Of a stretch of DNA of 25,775 nucleotides, positions 8,149 to 19,870 are shown piece after piece. Below the pieces are notes generated by a model. It saw only the letters and a program-made list of their open reading frames with translations. It searched no databases and was not told where the DNA came from. The position numbers and the translations under genes were made by a program. The stretch is taken from the NCBI GenBank assembly GCA_048213135.1, contig PS015020.1:148123-173897 (forward strand), in the 5' to 3' direction. The stretch is from Reclinomonas americana ATCC 50394 (taxonomy: Eukaryota > Jakobida > Jakobea > Jakobida). Within the stretch, counting starts at the first letter, position 1; each line of letters opens with the position of its first letter.

Positions 8149-11039
8149 ATGCTTTCCTCCATGCATCGCCGCTCTGGCTCTGGCTCCTCCTCGCCATCCT
8201 CACCCTCCAACACCGTCTACCCGATCATTCGCCACCATAATGGTGGCGATGTTGGCCCGTCTCACATCTCCTCTTCCTCGTCATCCTCTTCTTCCTCCTC
8301 CTCGTCATCATCATCGTCGTCTTCCGCGGGCGCAGCCTCGGCAGTGCGTCACCCGCCCATCGATCCCGGCGAGTGCGTCTATGTCATCACGCTGCTGTAC
8401 CACACGCGATGGCCACAAGTCATGTGTCACTACCGACGCTGCATCGACTATGGCGATGGGCCAGAGGCGTGGATGGACTCGGAGATGCTCCCGTACGAGA
8501 GGAACCCGCAGTTGCGCGTGGCGGAGAGAGCAGAGCGGTCGAGGGGCACGCACGCACGCATTCACACTCGCACTCGTGCAGACGATGGCGCGAAATCAAG
8601 ATCAGAATCGACACGCGCATTGGGGCGCTGCAAGACCGTCCGCTCGTCGAGTTCTGCTTCCACAACAACAAGGGCGAGGTGTGTGTGTGTGTTCTTGTGC
8701 TGGAGAACAAAGAGGAAAAAGGTTCTGAGATTCCTTTTTTTCTTTTGGTGTGTCGCTGCGTGTGTGTGTGTGCAACAGTGGGACAACCCGCACAAGGCAC
8801 CGGGTGCCAACTACACCGTAGAGATGACGCAGTGTTGGGCGGCGAACAAGGCCACTGCTGCGGCCTCCGATTCCATGGATTCCGAAGACAGCGGGGTGAG
8901 TGACGTCTTCCGTCGTCGTCGCCGGACCGGAGGCCTGTCTGTTGTGCTCACGTGTGGGTGGGTGGGGGGAGCACAGCACTCACTGGTGATCACCTCGGTG
9001 TTTGCGCTGTGCGATGGACGAGTGCGGCCGGTGATGTCGGAGGATCTGCGTGCGCCGGGCATGCTGCTGGTGACAGACCTCGATGGCACATTGGTGAACG
9101 GCGACGGAGCATCGGCGGACGATCCACAAACGAAAGCATTTGTGGAGCACTGGGAGGTGCGTGGGGAGTGGTGGGAGGTGGGGCACGGAGAGATGCGTCG
9201 TCGTCGTCGTCGGCGACGAGTTGGTTGAGCGCGAGAGAGAACCTTGCCTTTCTGCCGCCTGTACTGGGCCAAGAGTAGTGCCGCCCGCCAGTTGCAACCA
9301 CGCGCAGTGAGAGATGCTTCTCTGTTGCACGGGATCCTCGTGCGGCTTGTGCACCAGTCGTCCCTCCGTGCACTTGTTACCAAATTAGGCAAATTTGGAA
9401 GAAATTCTCACGCGCACATGCGCAGAATGAGCAAACGCTCCGCGGCTCCGTGCTCATGTACGCCACCGGCCGCAATGTGCGCCACTTCCTCGACCTCCAG
9501 CGAGCCACCGGATTGGCGCTGCCGGACTACCTGTTGGCCGGCGTCGGCAGCACCATATATGTTCTGCGTGGAAGGTGCGCTGCTGCTGCTTCAACCATGC
9601 GCTTGCTTTGCCCCTTTTTCCACGCTCTCCTTTTCCTCAGCTCGCTTCCACATTTCCTCCCATTTTGTCATTGCTTTCCTTCCTCTGCCTTTTCTTATTC
9701 GCTTCACTCCTCTCTCCATCACTCTCTCAATCACTTTTCTTGCCCCCTGTTTGTTATTGCCTCTCTGTCTTCCCCCATTCTTGTTTTGTCTTTGTTTTCA
9801 CCTTTTTTTCTTTATCGCTTCCACTCTCTCCTTCCTCTCTTGCTTCCATCCGCCTCTGTTCCCTTCCCTCTCCTTTCCTCTCTTTCCCTCACCCCTCTTC
9901 CCGCATCCCTTCCTCTCCTCCCCCTCCCTCAGCCCCTTCCCTCACCCCCTTCCCTCACCCCCNNNNNNNNNNNNNNNNNNNNNNNNNNNNNNNNNNNNNN
10001 NNNNNNNNNNNNNNNNNNNNNNNNNNNNNNNNNNNNNNNNNNNNNNNNNNNNNNNNNNNNNNNNNNNNNNNNNNNNNNNNNNNNNNNNNNNNNNNNNNNN
10101 NNNNNNNNNNNNNNNNNNNNNNNNNNNNNNNNNNNNNNNNNNNNNNNNNNNNNNNNNNNNNNNNNNNNNNNNNNNNNNNNNNNNNNNNNNNNNNNNNNNN
10201 NNNNNNNNNNNNNNNNNNNNNNNNNNNNNNNNNNNNNNNNNNNNNNNNNNNNNNNNNNNNGCCTGGAGCGTGGAGCGTGTCAACCGCGTAGCCGCCAGCG
10301 AGTTCCCGTTCCTCACCGTGCAGGTCGAAGAGCAGGGCGACTCGTCGCAGTACAAGCGCGGCTTTGTGATGTGCATCGAGGAGGCGGTGGAGGCGGTGGG
10401 TGGAGGAGGTGCCACGCTTCGCGACGTCGTGGAGCGCATGGAGCGCGTCTTTGGCGAGCAGTGTGATGCGCGTGTCATTGTCAGGTGCGCAGCTGAGAAA
10501 GAGAAGAAGAAGAAGAGAAGCACCGCCTTCCCCTCCTGTGTGTACTCATGATGCGGTGCAGTGGTCACAGCGGCTACCGTTATGTCGACGTGATTCCGCG
10601 CACGGCGGGCAAGCGCGCCGCGATCGAATACCTGATATCCTCCGGCATGTTGCCCGCGGAAGTCGTCGGCGCTGGCCGCTTCTGCGCCTGCGGGGACTCG
10701 ACCAACGATCTAGACATGCTGTCGGCCGACACGGAGGGCAAGTTGCGCTCTTCTTTCTCTTTTTCGTCATGGCACTTTCCCTCTTCTCTTCTCACACACA
10801 CAAGCAGGTGGCGATCGGTGATTGTTGTCAGTCGCTCCAACCACGACTTGTTGGAGTGGTGCGAGAAGCACCCGCCTGCCAAGCCAGGCTGGCGGTACTT
10901 TGCCGACCATTACGGCAGCGGTGAGTGCCACCGCCATTTGGGGTCAGCGAACACCTTTCGCGTCTTCTCACATTGTGTGGGCGTGTGTGTTGCAGGAGTG
11001 GTGGACGCTCTGCGCTGGTTCGGTTTTGCATCCTACTGA
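8149..11039 (+). CDS. CBM25/53-like starch-binding module fused to sucrose-phosphate-phosphatase-like HAD hydrolase
   Basis: Exons read: 8149-8492 (alternative donor 8538), 8582-8678, 8779-8895, 8977-9156, 9426-9574, at least one in the N gap, 10261-10484, 10562-10741, 10808-10920 and 10996-11039 (TGA). A poly-Ser run (about 8268-8325) leads into a carbohydrate-binding module: CVYVITLLYHTRWPQV, RWREIKIRI, VEFCFHNNKGEWDNP and GANYTVE match the CBM25/CBM53 pattern, including the WDN and NY of that family. Next is an SPP/Cof-type HAD enzyme: DLDGTLV with the two catalytic Asp (about 9079), the Thr motif MYATGRN (9453), Lys in TAGKRAAI and the metal-binding GDSTNDLDML (about 10695). SPP removes phosphate from sucrose-6-phosphate; related family members act on other sugar phosphates, so the substrate is open. 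The fusion suggests binding to an alpha-glucan. No signal peptide. Convergent with NOL6, 72 bases apart. Confidence 0.8.
9575..9962 (+). repeat. Polypyrimidine tract in an intron, ending in an N gap
   Basis: For almost 390 bases the plus strand is nearly all C and T, with short motifs such as CCCCTTCCCTCA repeated at the right end. It follows the exon ending at 9574 and runs into the N gap at 9963-10260. At least one exon of the phosphatase must be lost in the gap, because the region between GSTIYV and WSVERVN is too short for the family. Confidence 0.75.
9963..10260. other. N gap (298) inside the phosphatase gene
   Basis: Unsequenced. Frame and direction of the gene agree on both sides, so contig order and direction are right here. 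Confidence 0.95.
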
Positions 11040-11111
11040 CCAACACCTCGAATATACAACCAAAAAAAGAGATTGTGCCTCACGTTCCGCATGTCTACGT
11101 GTCATTCAATT

Positions 11112-14100
11112 TTAGTGCCTCTCTGCCGATCCCACCACCGTTGCCGCCTTGCTGTTCAACCAGTCCTCCACGTCAAACACGATGCGCTTGATGATGCCAT
11201 TGCCCATGGATTGCATGTCGGCGAAAATGTCAAACACATTCAGTACGCACTCGCGTCGTCGCAGCTTCTCCACCTACAGCCCACACAACACAACAGGTGA
11301 GCACGACACTTGGCAAACAAAATGGAGACAACAACAACGAACGTTGGCAGATGCCAGTGGCAAGCACATGGCCGCCGCACTCGCAGTCATCTGGCGCGGC
11401 AAGAACGCCTTGGGCCGGAAGACGACTCCGACACGCGAGCGCACGTCACCGTCGTAAAGGAAGAGGGCCACCTCACCAAACCGCCACTGCGAGACGAATG
11501 TGAGAGACGACAACTAAACAGGATCGCAAGCTGGAGACTTGTCGCGTACCGTCAGCTCGCGCACGAGTGCCTGCGTCGGATGGAGACCAACAAAGAGCTC
11601 GCGATCCACCGCGAACGATGACAGCATACCACTCTCGCTGTGGTGCAGCAAGAGCAGAGCGTCGAGGTCGGCCAGCTCGGGCTTGAACAAGTCGCGCAGC
11701 GTTTCACTCGCCTGTGACGCATTCATGGCCATGGTCGAGCGAATCGTATCGACGGCAAGCCGTGCACGGTGGAGGAAGCGACCAAACACCTGAGAGACAA
11801 CCAAGAAAAGAAAAGTGTGAGAGATGGCACAAGAATGACAGCATTCAACTGCCGAGCATAAACTGTCAACCAAACACAAAGTTTCTCAGTCTCTCTTCAA
11901 GAATCACTTTCACATTGACTCCGCCTGTCTTCCACACTTCATTCCTCTCTTATCTCTTCCATTCATTATCCGCTCCCGTTCTCCTCCGCCTCTCTCTTTC
12001 TCCCTTCCTCTCAGTAGCTCACTCTCCACTGCCTTCTCCACTTCCACTTCGCCTTCTCATTTTCCGCCGCCTCCCTCTTCTCCTTTTCTGACTCTCCTCT
12101 CCCTCCCTCTCTCTTCCACTTCCACTTCCTCCTTTTCATTGCCTTTGCCTCTCACTTCTCCTTTCTTACTCTTCTCCCTCTCGTCTCTTCTCACCTCTCA
12201 GTCGCTCTCTCTCCCTTCCCCAGTATTCCCCTCCTCCACCTCTTCTCCTCCCCGCCCCTTCCCCAGCATATTCCTTCTCTCCTCTCACCTCCTTTGACGG
12301 CGCCAGACCCATCATCAACGCCGGCATCGGGTGCTTCGGCCCAAACGTGACATACATCGTCGGACTGGTGCGCTTCTGCACTGTGGCATCAAAGTTCGAC
12401 TGCAACTGCGCCAGCTGCACGGCCGTCAAGTCGCCCTCCAGATCGAGCACTAGCGGAGTGGAGTCCCACGGGAACGTGGCCACCAGCGCCAGCACACGGC
12501 CGAGCGCCGCCTGTCCGGTGGCCGGTGCCGTGGTGTACGGCCCAAAGCCGCTGGCATGTCGCGACACCTCGTCGTCGCCCAGGCCCACATACACGGCCAC
12601 CGTCAGCAGCTCCACCAACTCATCGCGAATGTGATCGGTGAGCATCTGTGAGTGCACCCATCGCTTCACCAGGCTGCACAAACAGGACCGAGTCAGGCGA
12701 CACGAAGATGATGAATCTGCAGGTCTGTCTCTTTCTCTCATGAGCTCACCGAACAGCCTTCGAAAACGATGGGTACTTGGTGGCCACCGAGTGCACCAAC
12801 GACGAGAATAGTGGTCCATCGCGCAGTAGCGCGGTCAGGTAGCGACCGCGATGCGGGTCACTCTGTGTCGCCAACCGCAATTCCTTGTCCACATGGAAGA
12901 AGGCGCGGAACACGAATCCATTGTGATAAATGTCGATGAAATCGTTGGTGATCTGCGACTGAATGCCGTTCTCGCGCAAACTGCACGCACGCACAGTCAG
13001 CGACTCAGAGTTCTTCACCCCGTTCCTTGACTGGAGAATTTGCACACGCAACAGTTCCACGATGCGCACAGCGAAACCCTGGCGGCACTTGACCACGGCC
13101 TCCAGTTGGCCCGGCCACCTCGCGCTGCTCTCAAACTCCAACACAATCTCCACAGGGTCCGCGGTGCACTTGCTGGTGAACAGAGCAGCGTTGGCCGAGC
13201 TACTGCCACCCGGGAACGCGCCTGCGCGCTGGTTCGGAATCGGCGGGCACACACTCGAGTACCGCAGATCTGCCATAATGATGATTAGCGCGCAATTTGA
13301 TTCCTCTTACAGCTAGCGCATTGGTGACGAAACGTGGAGAGGCCGCTGACACGGACTGGATGGCAAGCGGCAGCGCAGACGTGTTTCGCAGCATGCTCGA
13401 CAACGAATCAAAGGCCTCACGCAACGGCGCAAAGATGGACGACACATCTGGTACACACACAGTGGGCGTGGTCAGCACGATGCGCTACACCATCATATAC
13501 GCAGTGCGCCGATTCCTCACCAACGCTCGGGTCCAATCGCGAGCTGTGCACAGCCTCGTCGAGTGCCGCGTCAGTCTCCGCGAGCCCCGTTACGTCGACC
13601 TCCACCGACGGTCCGCCGTGGTGCAACTGCAGAATGTACTTGGCAATGGCGCCGACAACCAGATGCCTTCGTGGCAGCGGGAAATCCCACACTGCGGGTG
13701 GGCGATGGCTTTTTTCAGACACATAAACGCACGCCATGGACTTGCGAGATCGCGTACCGACAGCGTGCAGAATGGTACCGTCACGGAAACGACGCATCTC
13801 GCACTTGGCGCCCCAAAACGCGCGGAACGCCTCTGCCTCCTCTCCCATCTCACCCGACGGGCCCTTGTCCACGTTGCGCGACACATGCTCGGCGTTCAGC
13901 ACCGCGCCAAAGAGCCACTCGTCGGGACCGTCACGCAACACCCTGTGGGAGGAGAGGTAAGACACACCCAGACACTGAGCACAAGCGTTACTGCTCACCG
14001 CACAACGCGAGCTCGGTCTGTGAGTCCCCTCGCCAGAGTGGCCTGCATGGCTTGCGCCGCTGCTCTCCGCCACTCGCTATTGCAGAGGGCTGGTTCGTCA

Positions 14101-16337
14101 AAGTTGGCGTCTCCATCGTCTGGGTTCGGCACGTGGCGCACCCGGAACACCACGTCGTACGAGAGCATCGGGTGCAGTCGAGTGGTGAAGACGCTGGCAA
14201 ATGCCTCCACACCCGGGCACTTGTCGAGCCAACGCAAACACGCTGTAGCATCGGTGCGTGCCTGTGTGTGCCGCTCACCGCATGAGAAACCCCGAGGATA
14301 GCCTGATCATCCCATCTCCCGCACAACACACGCACTCTCGCACAACACACGCACCATGTGCATCGCCGCTGCCGATATCCTCGAGAACAAGTTCAGCGTG
14401 TGTGTGGGATCAACCAGCACGCACGCAAAGTGCTTGCAGAACGATTGTAAGACCTGCATCACGTGCAGAAGAGCGGGTTAGCGTGCCATCCACACGGTAC
14501 ACACTCAAACACATACAACAAACCTCCGCCGACGGCGTCTCTCCAAGTTCATTAATCATGCCAACGCCGGCCGCAAAGTCGGTGACCGCTGCAACAAACC
14601 TTCCCATGAGTCACTGGATGGTGCACTCCCACATCCACCAAACATCAACGCACCCACAAACTGCATCAGCACACGCAGCGCCTGGTATGCATTCATGCCG
14701 GGCAGCACGCGATGCTGAGTGATCAGGTGCACCAGCAACATGTCGACAAGGAAACCGTTGAGGCCGTCGTTGGAGTAGGTGCTCAGTTGCGAGTGTGCGA
14801 CTTGAACGGCAGCACTGTGACGCTGGTACAACCACACACGCCCGAGACGAGCAGCATCCTGCGCGGCCGGACAGCGCGCCATCACCGCCGCACACAGACG
14901 CAGGTGCGTTTCGTACAGCGCATCCTCTCGCACGCTCGAATTGTAGTCGGGGGTAGCCGGCTGCTGGGGATCTGCAAGCGTGAAGTGGTCAGGCGCAGAC
15001 ACACCAAAATATCCCCACTTGGCACACACACACACACCATTCGTGTCGAGTCCGGTCAATCGCACGCAGTTGCGGTCGGGCATCAGCTTGCGCACCGGGA
15101 ATAGATCAGCATCATAGGTCAACAGCACGCGCACGCGATAGTGCATCGTGGGCAACGCCTCCAGCGGCGAAGGCGACTGCTCCAGGGCGGTGGCGGCGGC
15201 GGCCGCCGGTGAGAATCGCGGAAACAGAACCAGTACGGGCTTGCGTCGGTCGCCACGAAAGCCCTCCACGCACACCAGTGGGCGGAAGGCCGCCGACAAT
15301 TCACTGCCAGCATCACGCAGCACGTGTCGCACGTGGTTCACCAGAATGGCCAAGTACGCCAGTCGCTTGTCAAAGTACTTGTGTTGCACGTAGTCGCGAT
15401 CGAGAATGCACCCCTGCGTGGCAACGTCAGGCGACAAACCACCGAGCTACGCAGCGTGCACACACTCCCCTCACGCACCGACGGCATCTGACACGCCATG
15501 TCCACATTCAGCACGGGCTTGGCCAGGCACTGCCGCAGGTACGATCCCACCAGCGCAAATCGAGCAGGCGCCGCAAAGTGCAGCGCTGCCGGTGTCACTT
15601 GCGACGGATTGCGCACCACATACTCGTCCCCGTTGCCGGCCACATCGCCATGCACATCGACCACCGCCTCCAGTGGCGGCAGCTCGCCGACCAGATCCAA
15701 CACTGATCGATCGCCATTCCACTCCACCTCCGACAGGCACTGCTGCAGCGCGCGAAGTTGCGGGTCCAGACGCTTCTTGCACTGCGCATAGTCGACGCGG
15801 ATCTCGCGTTGCAACTCGTCCAACTGTGCAGACGCCACCCCCATCAGCAACACTTTTAGAGAGAGTGATTGACAAGAGACCGACCTGCAACTTGAGCAGA
15901 TTGTTGGCGGAAATCGCCTCTGTTTCGCGCAACAAGAGAGACTCCTCGGCAGTCGGCGGCCGATACAACGACGGCCCTCGTCCATTGGTGCGCTGACGCT
16001 TCTGCGCAGGTCGTCCATCGTCGTCTTCATCACTATATGCTGCTCCTCCTTCCTCGTCACTGCCGCCATTCTCCTCGTCATCATCATGCGAGGCCATGGG
16101 CTCCTCCTCGTCGTCGGCGGCGTCGGAAGAGGGCGGGGCCATGTGCTGTTGATGTGAATCAGCAGATGCGCCACCACTTCCACTCACGCCCGCCATGAAC
16201 TGCAGAAAGCCGTCGTCTCCGCCACCGCCAAACGCAGCGGCGGTGTCGTCGTCATCGTCGGCAGCAGCTGCAGCTGCAGCCTTCTTCGGCAGTCGACTGC
16301 GTTTTCCCATTTTGCGTGTTTGCGACGAGGAGGACAT
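11112..16337 (-). CDS. NOL6: NOL6/Nrap/Utp22, small-subunit processome protein
   Basis: Sixteen exons give about 1,260 residues in frame: 16337-15885, 15823-15479, 15413-15038, 14971-14639, 14588-14524, 14453-14355, 14261-13999, 13942-13758, 13691-13521, 13447-13334, 13269-13053, 12980-12750, 12673-12289, 11789-11550, 11486-11343 and 11273-11112 (TAA). Known NOL6 proteins are around 1,150. The family is clear from LNVDMACQMP followed by RDYVQHKYFDKRLAYLA (exons 2-3), TPDYNSSV (exon 4), VLVDPTHTLNLF (exon 6), NVDKGP and FRAFWGAKCEMRRFRDG (exon 8), and late blocks such as DGDVRSRVGVVFRPKAF. The N-terminus adds a Lys/Arg patch, poly-Ala, and Asp/Glu-rich runs with a second basic patch, typical of nucleolar proteins. 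NOL6 works with UTP-C and Rrp7 in early 18S rRNA processing. Its start is only 30 bases from the upstream GTPase stop. The intron 12288-11790 is unusually long. The exon 4/5 intron (50 bases) is the least certain junction. Confidence 0.92.
11880..12288 (-). repeat. Polypyrimidine (plus) / polypurine (coding strand) intron tract of NOL6
   Basis: Most of the 499-base intron 12288-11790 is C and T on the plus strand, so it is purine-rich in the NOL6 transcript. It is far longer than other introns of this gene (50-93 bases). Repeated CTTCCACTTCC-like words occur near 12044 and 12113. Confidence 0.7.
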
Positions 16338-16367
16338 ATGTGTTGAACGTCGGTCGACGTTTTTTTA
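16338..16367 (-). other. 30-base space between GTPase stop and NOL6 start
   Basis: Both genes are on the minus strand. The 3' UTR of the GTPase transcript must overlap NOL6 coding DNA or the NOL6 leader must overlap the GTPase gene. A poly-A/T run (ttttttacta on plus) lies at the GTPase stop. Confidence 0.8.
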
Positions 16368-18076
16368 CTAGACGCGACCGCAACACTTGCTGCGTCTCCC
16401 TTGCCGTTGCTGAGCAGCCAGTGCCTCCAGCTGCAACACCAACAAAAAAACCACGACGTCGAGAGTGAGCTCATTTCATCCAGCACAACGTCGAGCATTG
16501 AAGTGTACCCTACGTACCTCCACCGCGGCCATGCTCGGCAGCCGGTCCCACGTGTCGACGGCGTAGTGATCGGCGGCGTCGAGTTCCACGATTTGCTTCA
16601 CAAACAGGCCCATCAACTGGCGCGGCTCGTTCACGCCCGGTCGGGTGGCCGACAACTCGTAACTGCGAATATAACCCAGGTGAGAGAGCGAGCGACTCAC
16701 AGCGCGCGTTGCATGTGCCCTCACCATGCATTGACCCTTGCGGTGGCTGGCCGCCGGAACATGTCGGCCTTGTTCTCCTCGGCGGTCACCTCACGCAACG
16801 CCTGCGCAATGTCGGCGTCGCTGAGTTCGTACTGCGACGGCTCCACGTCGGCCTTGTTGGAGGCGATGCAGAACGGTAGACTGTAGCCGTTGCGCTCGCG
16901 CGAGGCCACGTTGGCGTTGAGGTGCCACTGCGGAACGGAGCGCACGCTTCGGCGATCGGTCACCGAGCACAGCAGCATCACTCCATGCACGTCCTTCCAC
17001 AGCGAGCGGATCAGCGAAAACGACTCGTCGGTGCCGGCCGAGTCCAACACGCGCAGCCGATAGAACTTGTTGTTGAGCTCCACCAAGTAGTCGTACACCT
17101 CCACTGCGGCATCACATGGAAAAACAGGCATGTTACTATGAGTTGTCACTCTCACTCTCCTCCTTCTTCGTCATGCAACGCAACGAGAAACAGTGGCCTT
17201 GGGCTTCTCGTACCGCTCGGCCAGGCGATAGCAAAACTGCGTCTTTCCAACAGCCGCCGAACCGGCGACCACCACTCGCAGCGTCTTCTCCGCGCGCTTG
17301 TCCAGCGCGACCTGCAGACCGGAGTGGAAAATGACGCCCGTGTCGTCCGTGGGAATGGGCGTCAGCAGGCGGCCCACCGAGTTGCTCGAGTATTGTCGCG
17401 TCAGCGACGGGAGCTTGGGCGGTGCTGCTGCTGCAGGTGCAGGCACAGGCGCTGTCGTCGAGGCTCCAGCCCCCGACAGTGACGACGAGTCACTCGACGC
17501 TTGTCGCTGCAGTCGTGCTGCTGTCGCCGGTGCCGCCAGCACAGTCAGCGTCAGGTCGTCCACCTTTAGTGCCGAGGTCGGAATGCGGAAGTCTCCTACG
17601 GAAGGAGTGAGTGACTGCTGGAACGAGAGTAGTGGAAAGAGGGGCGACACACCCTTGGGCTTGGCATCGGCTGCGGGCTCGCGTGGCACCAGCGTGACCT
17701 GCGTGGAGATGGGGTAGGTGCCGAGGATGGCACCGACGGTCTTGGAGGCCTCGCGCCGCTCCGCCATGTACACCAAATCGCAGTCGGAGAGATTAGGCAA
17801 ACCTGCTCGTCCTTGTCACTCATCCGCTGCACACGCACTTTCCTTCCCTCTGACAACGAATGCGCAACGTTCTCTCGCAGCCTCCACCACATCGGCCACG
17901 GTGTTGTCTGGCAGGAACGACTGTGAAAACGACCCGTGTGGCGACACAATGCGCAGACTGACAGGTCCTCCTCTGTTGCCACCACCACCACCACCACCAC
18001 CACCAAGTGGATTCTGAGAGGCAAAAGAGCCGTTCAGCGAGCCACTGCCGGAGCCACTGCTCGAACCTCGTCGCAT
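16368..18076 (-). CDS. Rab-like GTPase with N-terminal beta-grasp domain
   Basis: Six exons, 18076-17869, 17802-17653, 17595-17185, 17103-16725, 16662-16518 and 16430-16368 (TAG), give 451 residues. After a Ser/Gly-rich start with nine Gly, residues about 38-110 show a ubiquitin/RBD-like pattern: VSLRIVSPHG, TVADVVEAARERLP, DCDLVYM, ILGTYP, QVTLVP. A low-complexity Ala/Pro/Ser linker follows. The GTPase domain has G1 AGSAAVGKTQ, G3 DSAGTDE, G4 SNKAD and G5 LSAT. The G3 Gln of normal Ras/Rab proteins is absent, so GTP hydrolysis may be slow. The last residues, KCCGRV, contain a CCxxx end, one of the known Rab geranylgeranylation patterns. It probably acts on membranes, but I cannot assign a Rab subfamily. 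Start chosen as the first Met before the beta-grasp domain; the intron 17868-17803 donor (GTTGCG) is inferred from frame. Confidence 0.8.
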
Positions 18077-18281
18077 TACCTACGCCTGTCCTGACGCACT
18101 TGATATCTCCGCCCGTCACTGACGTCGCATGCAACCGGTTCACCCAATGACCAGTCTGTGCGTGTGGCAGACTCAAGATGCGCAGTATGGTGTGCAAGAA
18201 GGAGCGCCACTGAGTCGCCTTCTATATCGTTTCCGACGACGTTTTCTTGTCCCGCAGTGACCGTGTCTTCCGGCATTCGCG
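18077..18281. promoter_or_regulatory. Divergent promoter region, GTPase and asparaginase genes
   Basis: These 205 bases lie between two start codons facing away from each other. I see no TATA box or clear repeated motif. A bidirectional promoter is inferred from position only. Confidence 0.4.
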
Positions 18282-19751
18282 ATGAGTGCCGAGGCAGCCA
18301 CATCGTGGGCGATTGTGCTGCATGGTGGCGCCGGAACCATCAGTGAGTACTGTATCGTCATTGTCGTCGTTGCGGTGCCTGCATGCTTTCCATGACGCAT
18401 TGTGCAGGCCGCGACTCATTCGAGCGTGTGGCCGACGAGTATCGTGCGGCTCTTCGCGCTGCTGTCGAGGCGGGCGAGGCGATCTTGCGTGAGGGAGGCG
18501 CGGCGGTCGATGCCGTGGAGGTCGGACTGGACGCAGTCCTTTTTGTGTGTCGCGTCACTCAACTCGCTCACCTCCGCATCGTGCAGGCCGCGGTGCGATC
18601 GATGGAGGACTGCCCACTGTTCAACGCCGGACGCGGCTCCGTGTTCAACGAGCGAGAGGAGCACGAGATGGATGCATGCATTGCCGACGGTTGGGAGCGA
18701 TCGCTGCGATGCATAGCCATCGCCCTCCACTGACCCCCTTCTGCGTGCTCTGCAGGCGGCAAGGAGGCGATGGGTTCGGTGACCCTCGTCAAGACGCTGC
18801 GGCATCCGATTGCGGCCGCGCGTCACCTCATGGATCGGTACGGAGTGCTCACGCTGGGCGGCGAGGTCGGCGGGCGTGTTTGTGGTGGTGGTGTGGCGTG
18901 TGGTGAGTGACTCACACGCGTACGCAGAATGCGGAGCGTGTGGCCATAGAGGCCGGCTGTGAGCAGGTCGATCCGACGTATTTCGATGTGGATCGCCGAC
19001 GGGAGCAGCTGCGAGCTGCCAAAGCAGCTGGCATGGCCATGCTGGATCACGGTGGCAAGCGAGAGGCGCTGACGCGTGAGCCGCACGGATTGGCGGGTGC
19101 CGTGCACCGCGCCGCCACGGCCGTGGCCATTGACGGTGTGCTGCATGTACATGTGCGTCCTCTGTCGTGCGCGCAACTCATGATCGTTTGCGCCACAGGC
19201 AAGTTTGGCACGGTCGGTGCGGTGGCTGTCGACATTCGCGGCAACGTGTGTGCCGGCACCAGCACGGGCGGCCTCACGAACAAGCTGGTGCAGTGTCGTT
19301 TCTCAGCAGGCATAAGTGATGGGAGCTGCCACTGACCCCTTTGCACCACAGGTCGGACGCATTGGCGACTCACCCACGCAAGGCCACTCGACAATCGCAC
19401 GCAACGGATGGTGCGGCGTGTCGACAACAGGCGTTGGTGAGGTGATGATGTATCACTGTGTGGCCTACGATCTGTATTCGCGCATGCGATACGGCCACAT
19501 GTCGCTGCGACAGGCTGCCGACTCTCTTTTTGACGAGGAGCTGCCCGCCGAAGTCGGGGGCATGGTAGGCATCGATTGCAGATCGGGCGAGGTGCGTACG
19601 TGTGACGACCGACGTGGATTTCGTGGCCACTGGCACTCGCTCACTCACTCCACCCGTCACCGCGCAGATTGTGATGAAATACACCAGCGACGGTATGTTC
19701 CGTGGGTGGGCCACGGCCTCGGAGAAGGGCGTGGCAATTTGGGAGACGTGA
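18282..19751 (+). CDS. Isoaspartyl peptidase / type 2 L-asparaginase (Ntn hydrolase)
   Basis: Eight exons give 335 residues: 18282-18342, 18408-18520, 18587-18689, 18756-18865, 18928-19135, 19199-19287, 19352-19591 and 19668-19751 (TGA). The N-terminus carries the family signature WAIVLHGGAGTI. FNAGRGSVFN and HEMDACIADG follow, as in all asparaginase_2 enzymes. The nucleophile is the Thr of KFGTVGAVAVD (exon 6); autocleavage just before it makes alpha and beta chains. Downstream, TSTGGLTNK and VGRIGDSPTQG hold the substrate-binding Arg and Asp. The residue before Thr is Gly, as in bacterial IaaA and plant enzymes, rather than Asp as in human ASRGL1. Length is normal for the family and every catalytic residue I can name is present. 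It removes beta-aspartyl peptides and asparagine in the cytosol. No signal peptide. It is convergent with UTP20, 119 bases apart. Confidence 0.95.
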
Positions 19752-19870
19752 CGATGTCGACAACAATAACAGGCTGTCGAAACACATGTATATTCTAGAT
19801 ACAATTATTTCTAGATGCAAAACAACAATTAAACATCTCCACCACCCAACGACTGTACACGTGATGACAA

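Noticed and set aside
8519-8581. Donor at 8519 or 8538 for the first phosphatase intron
   Set aside because: 8519 breaks the frame. 8538 keeps it but leaves a 44-base intron, shorter than any other here; the donor at 8493 gives 89 bases and a better carbohydrate-module spacing. I keep 8538 as an alternative.
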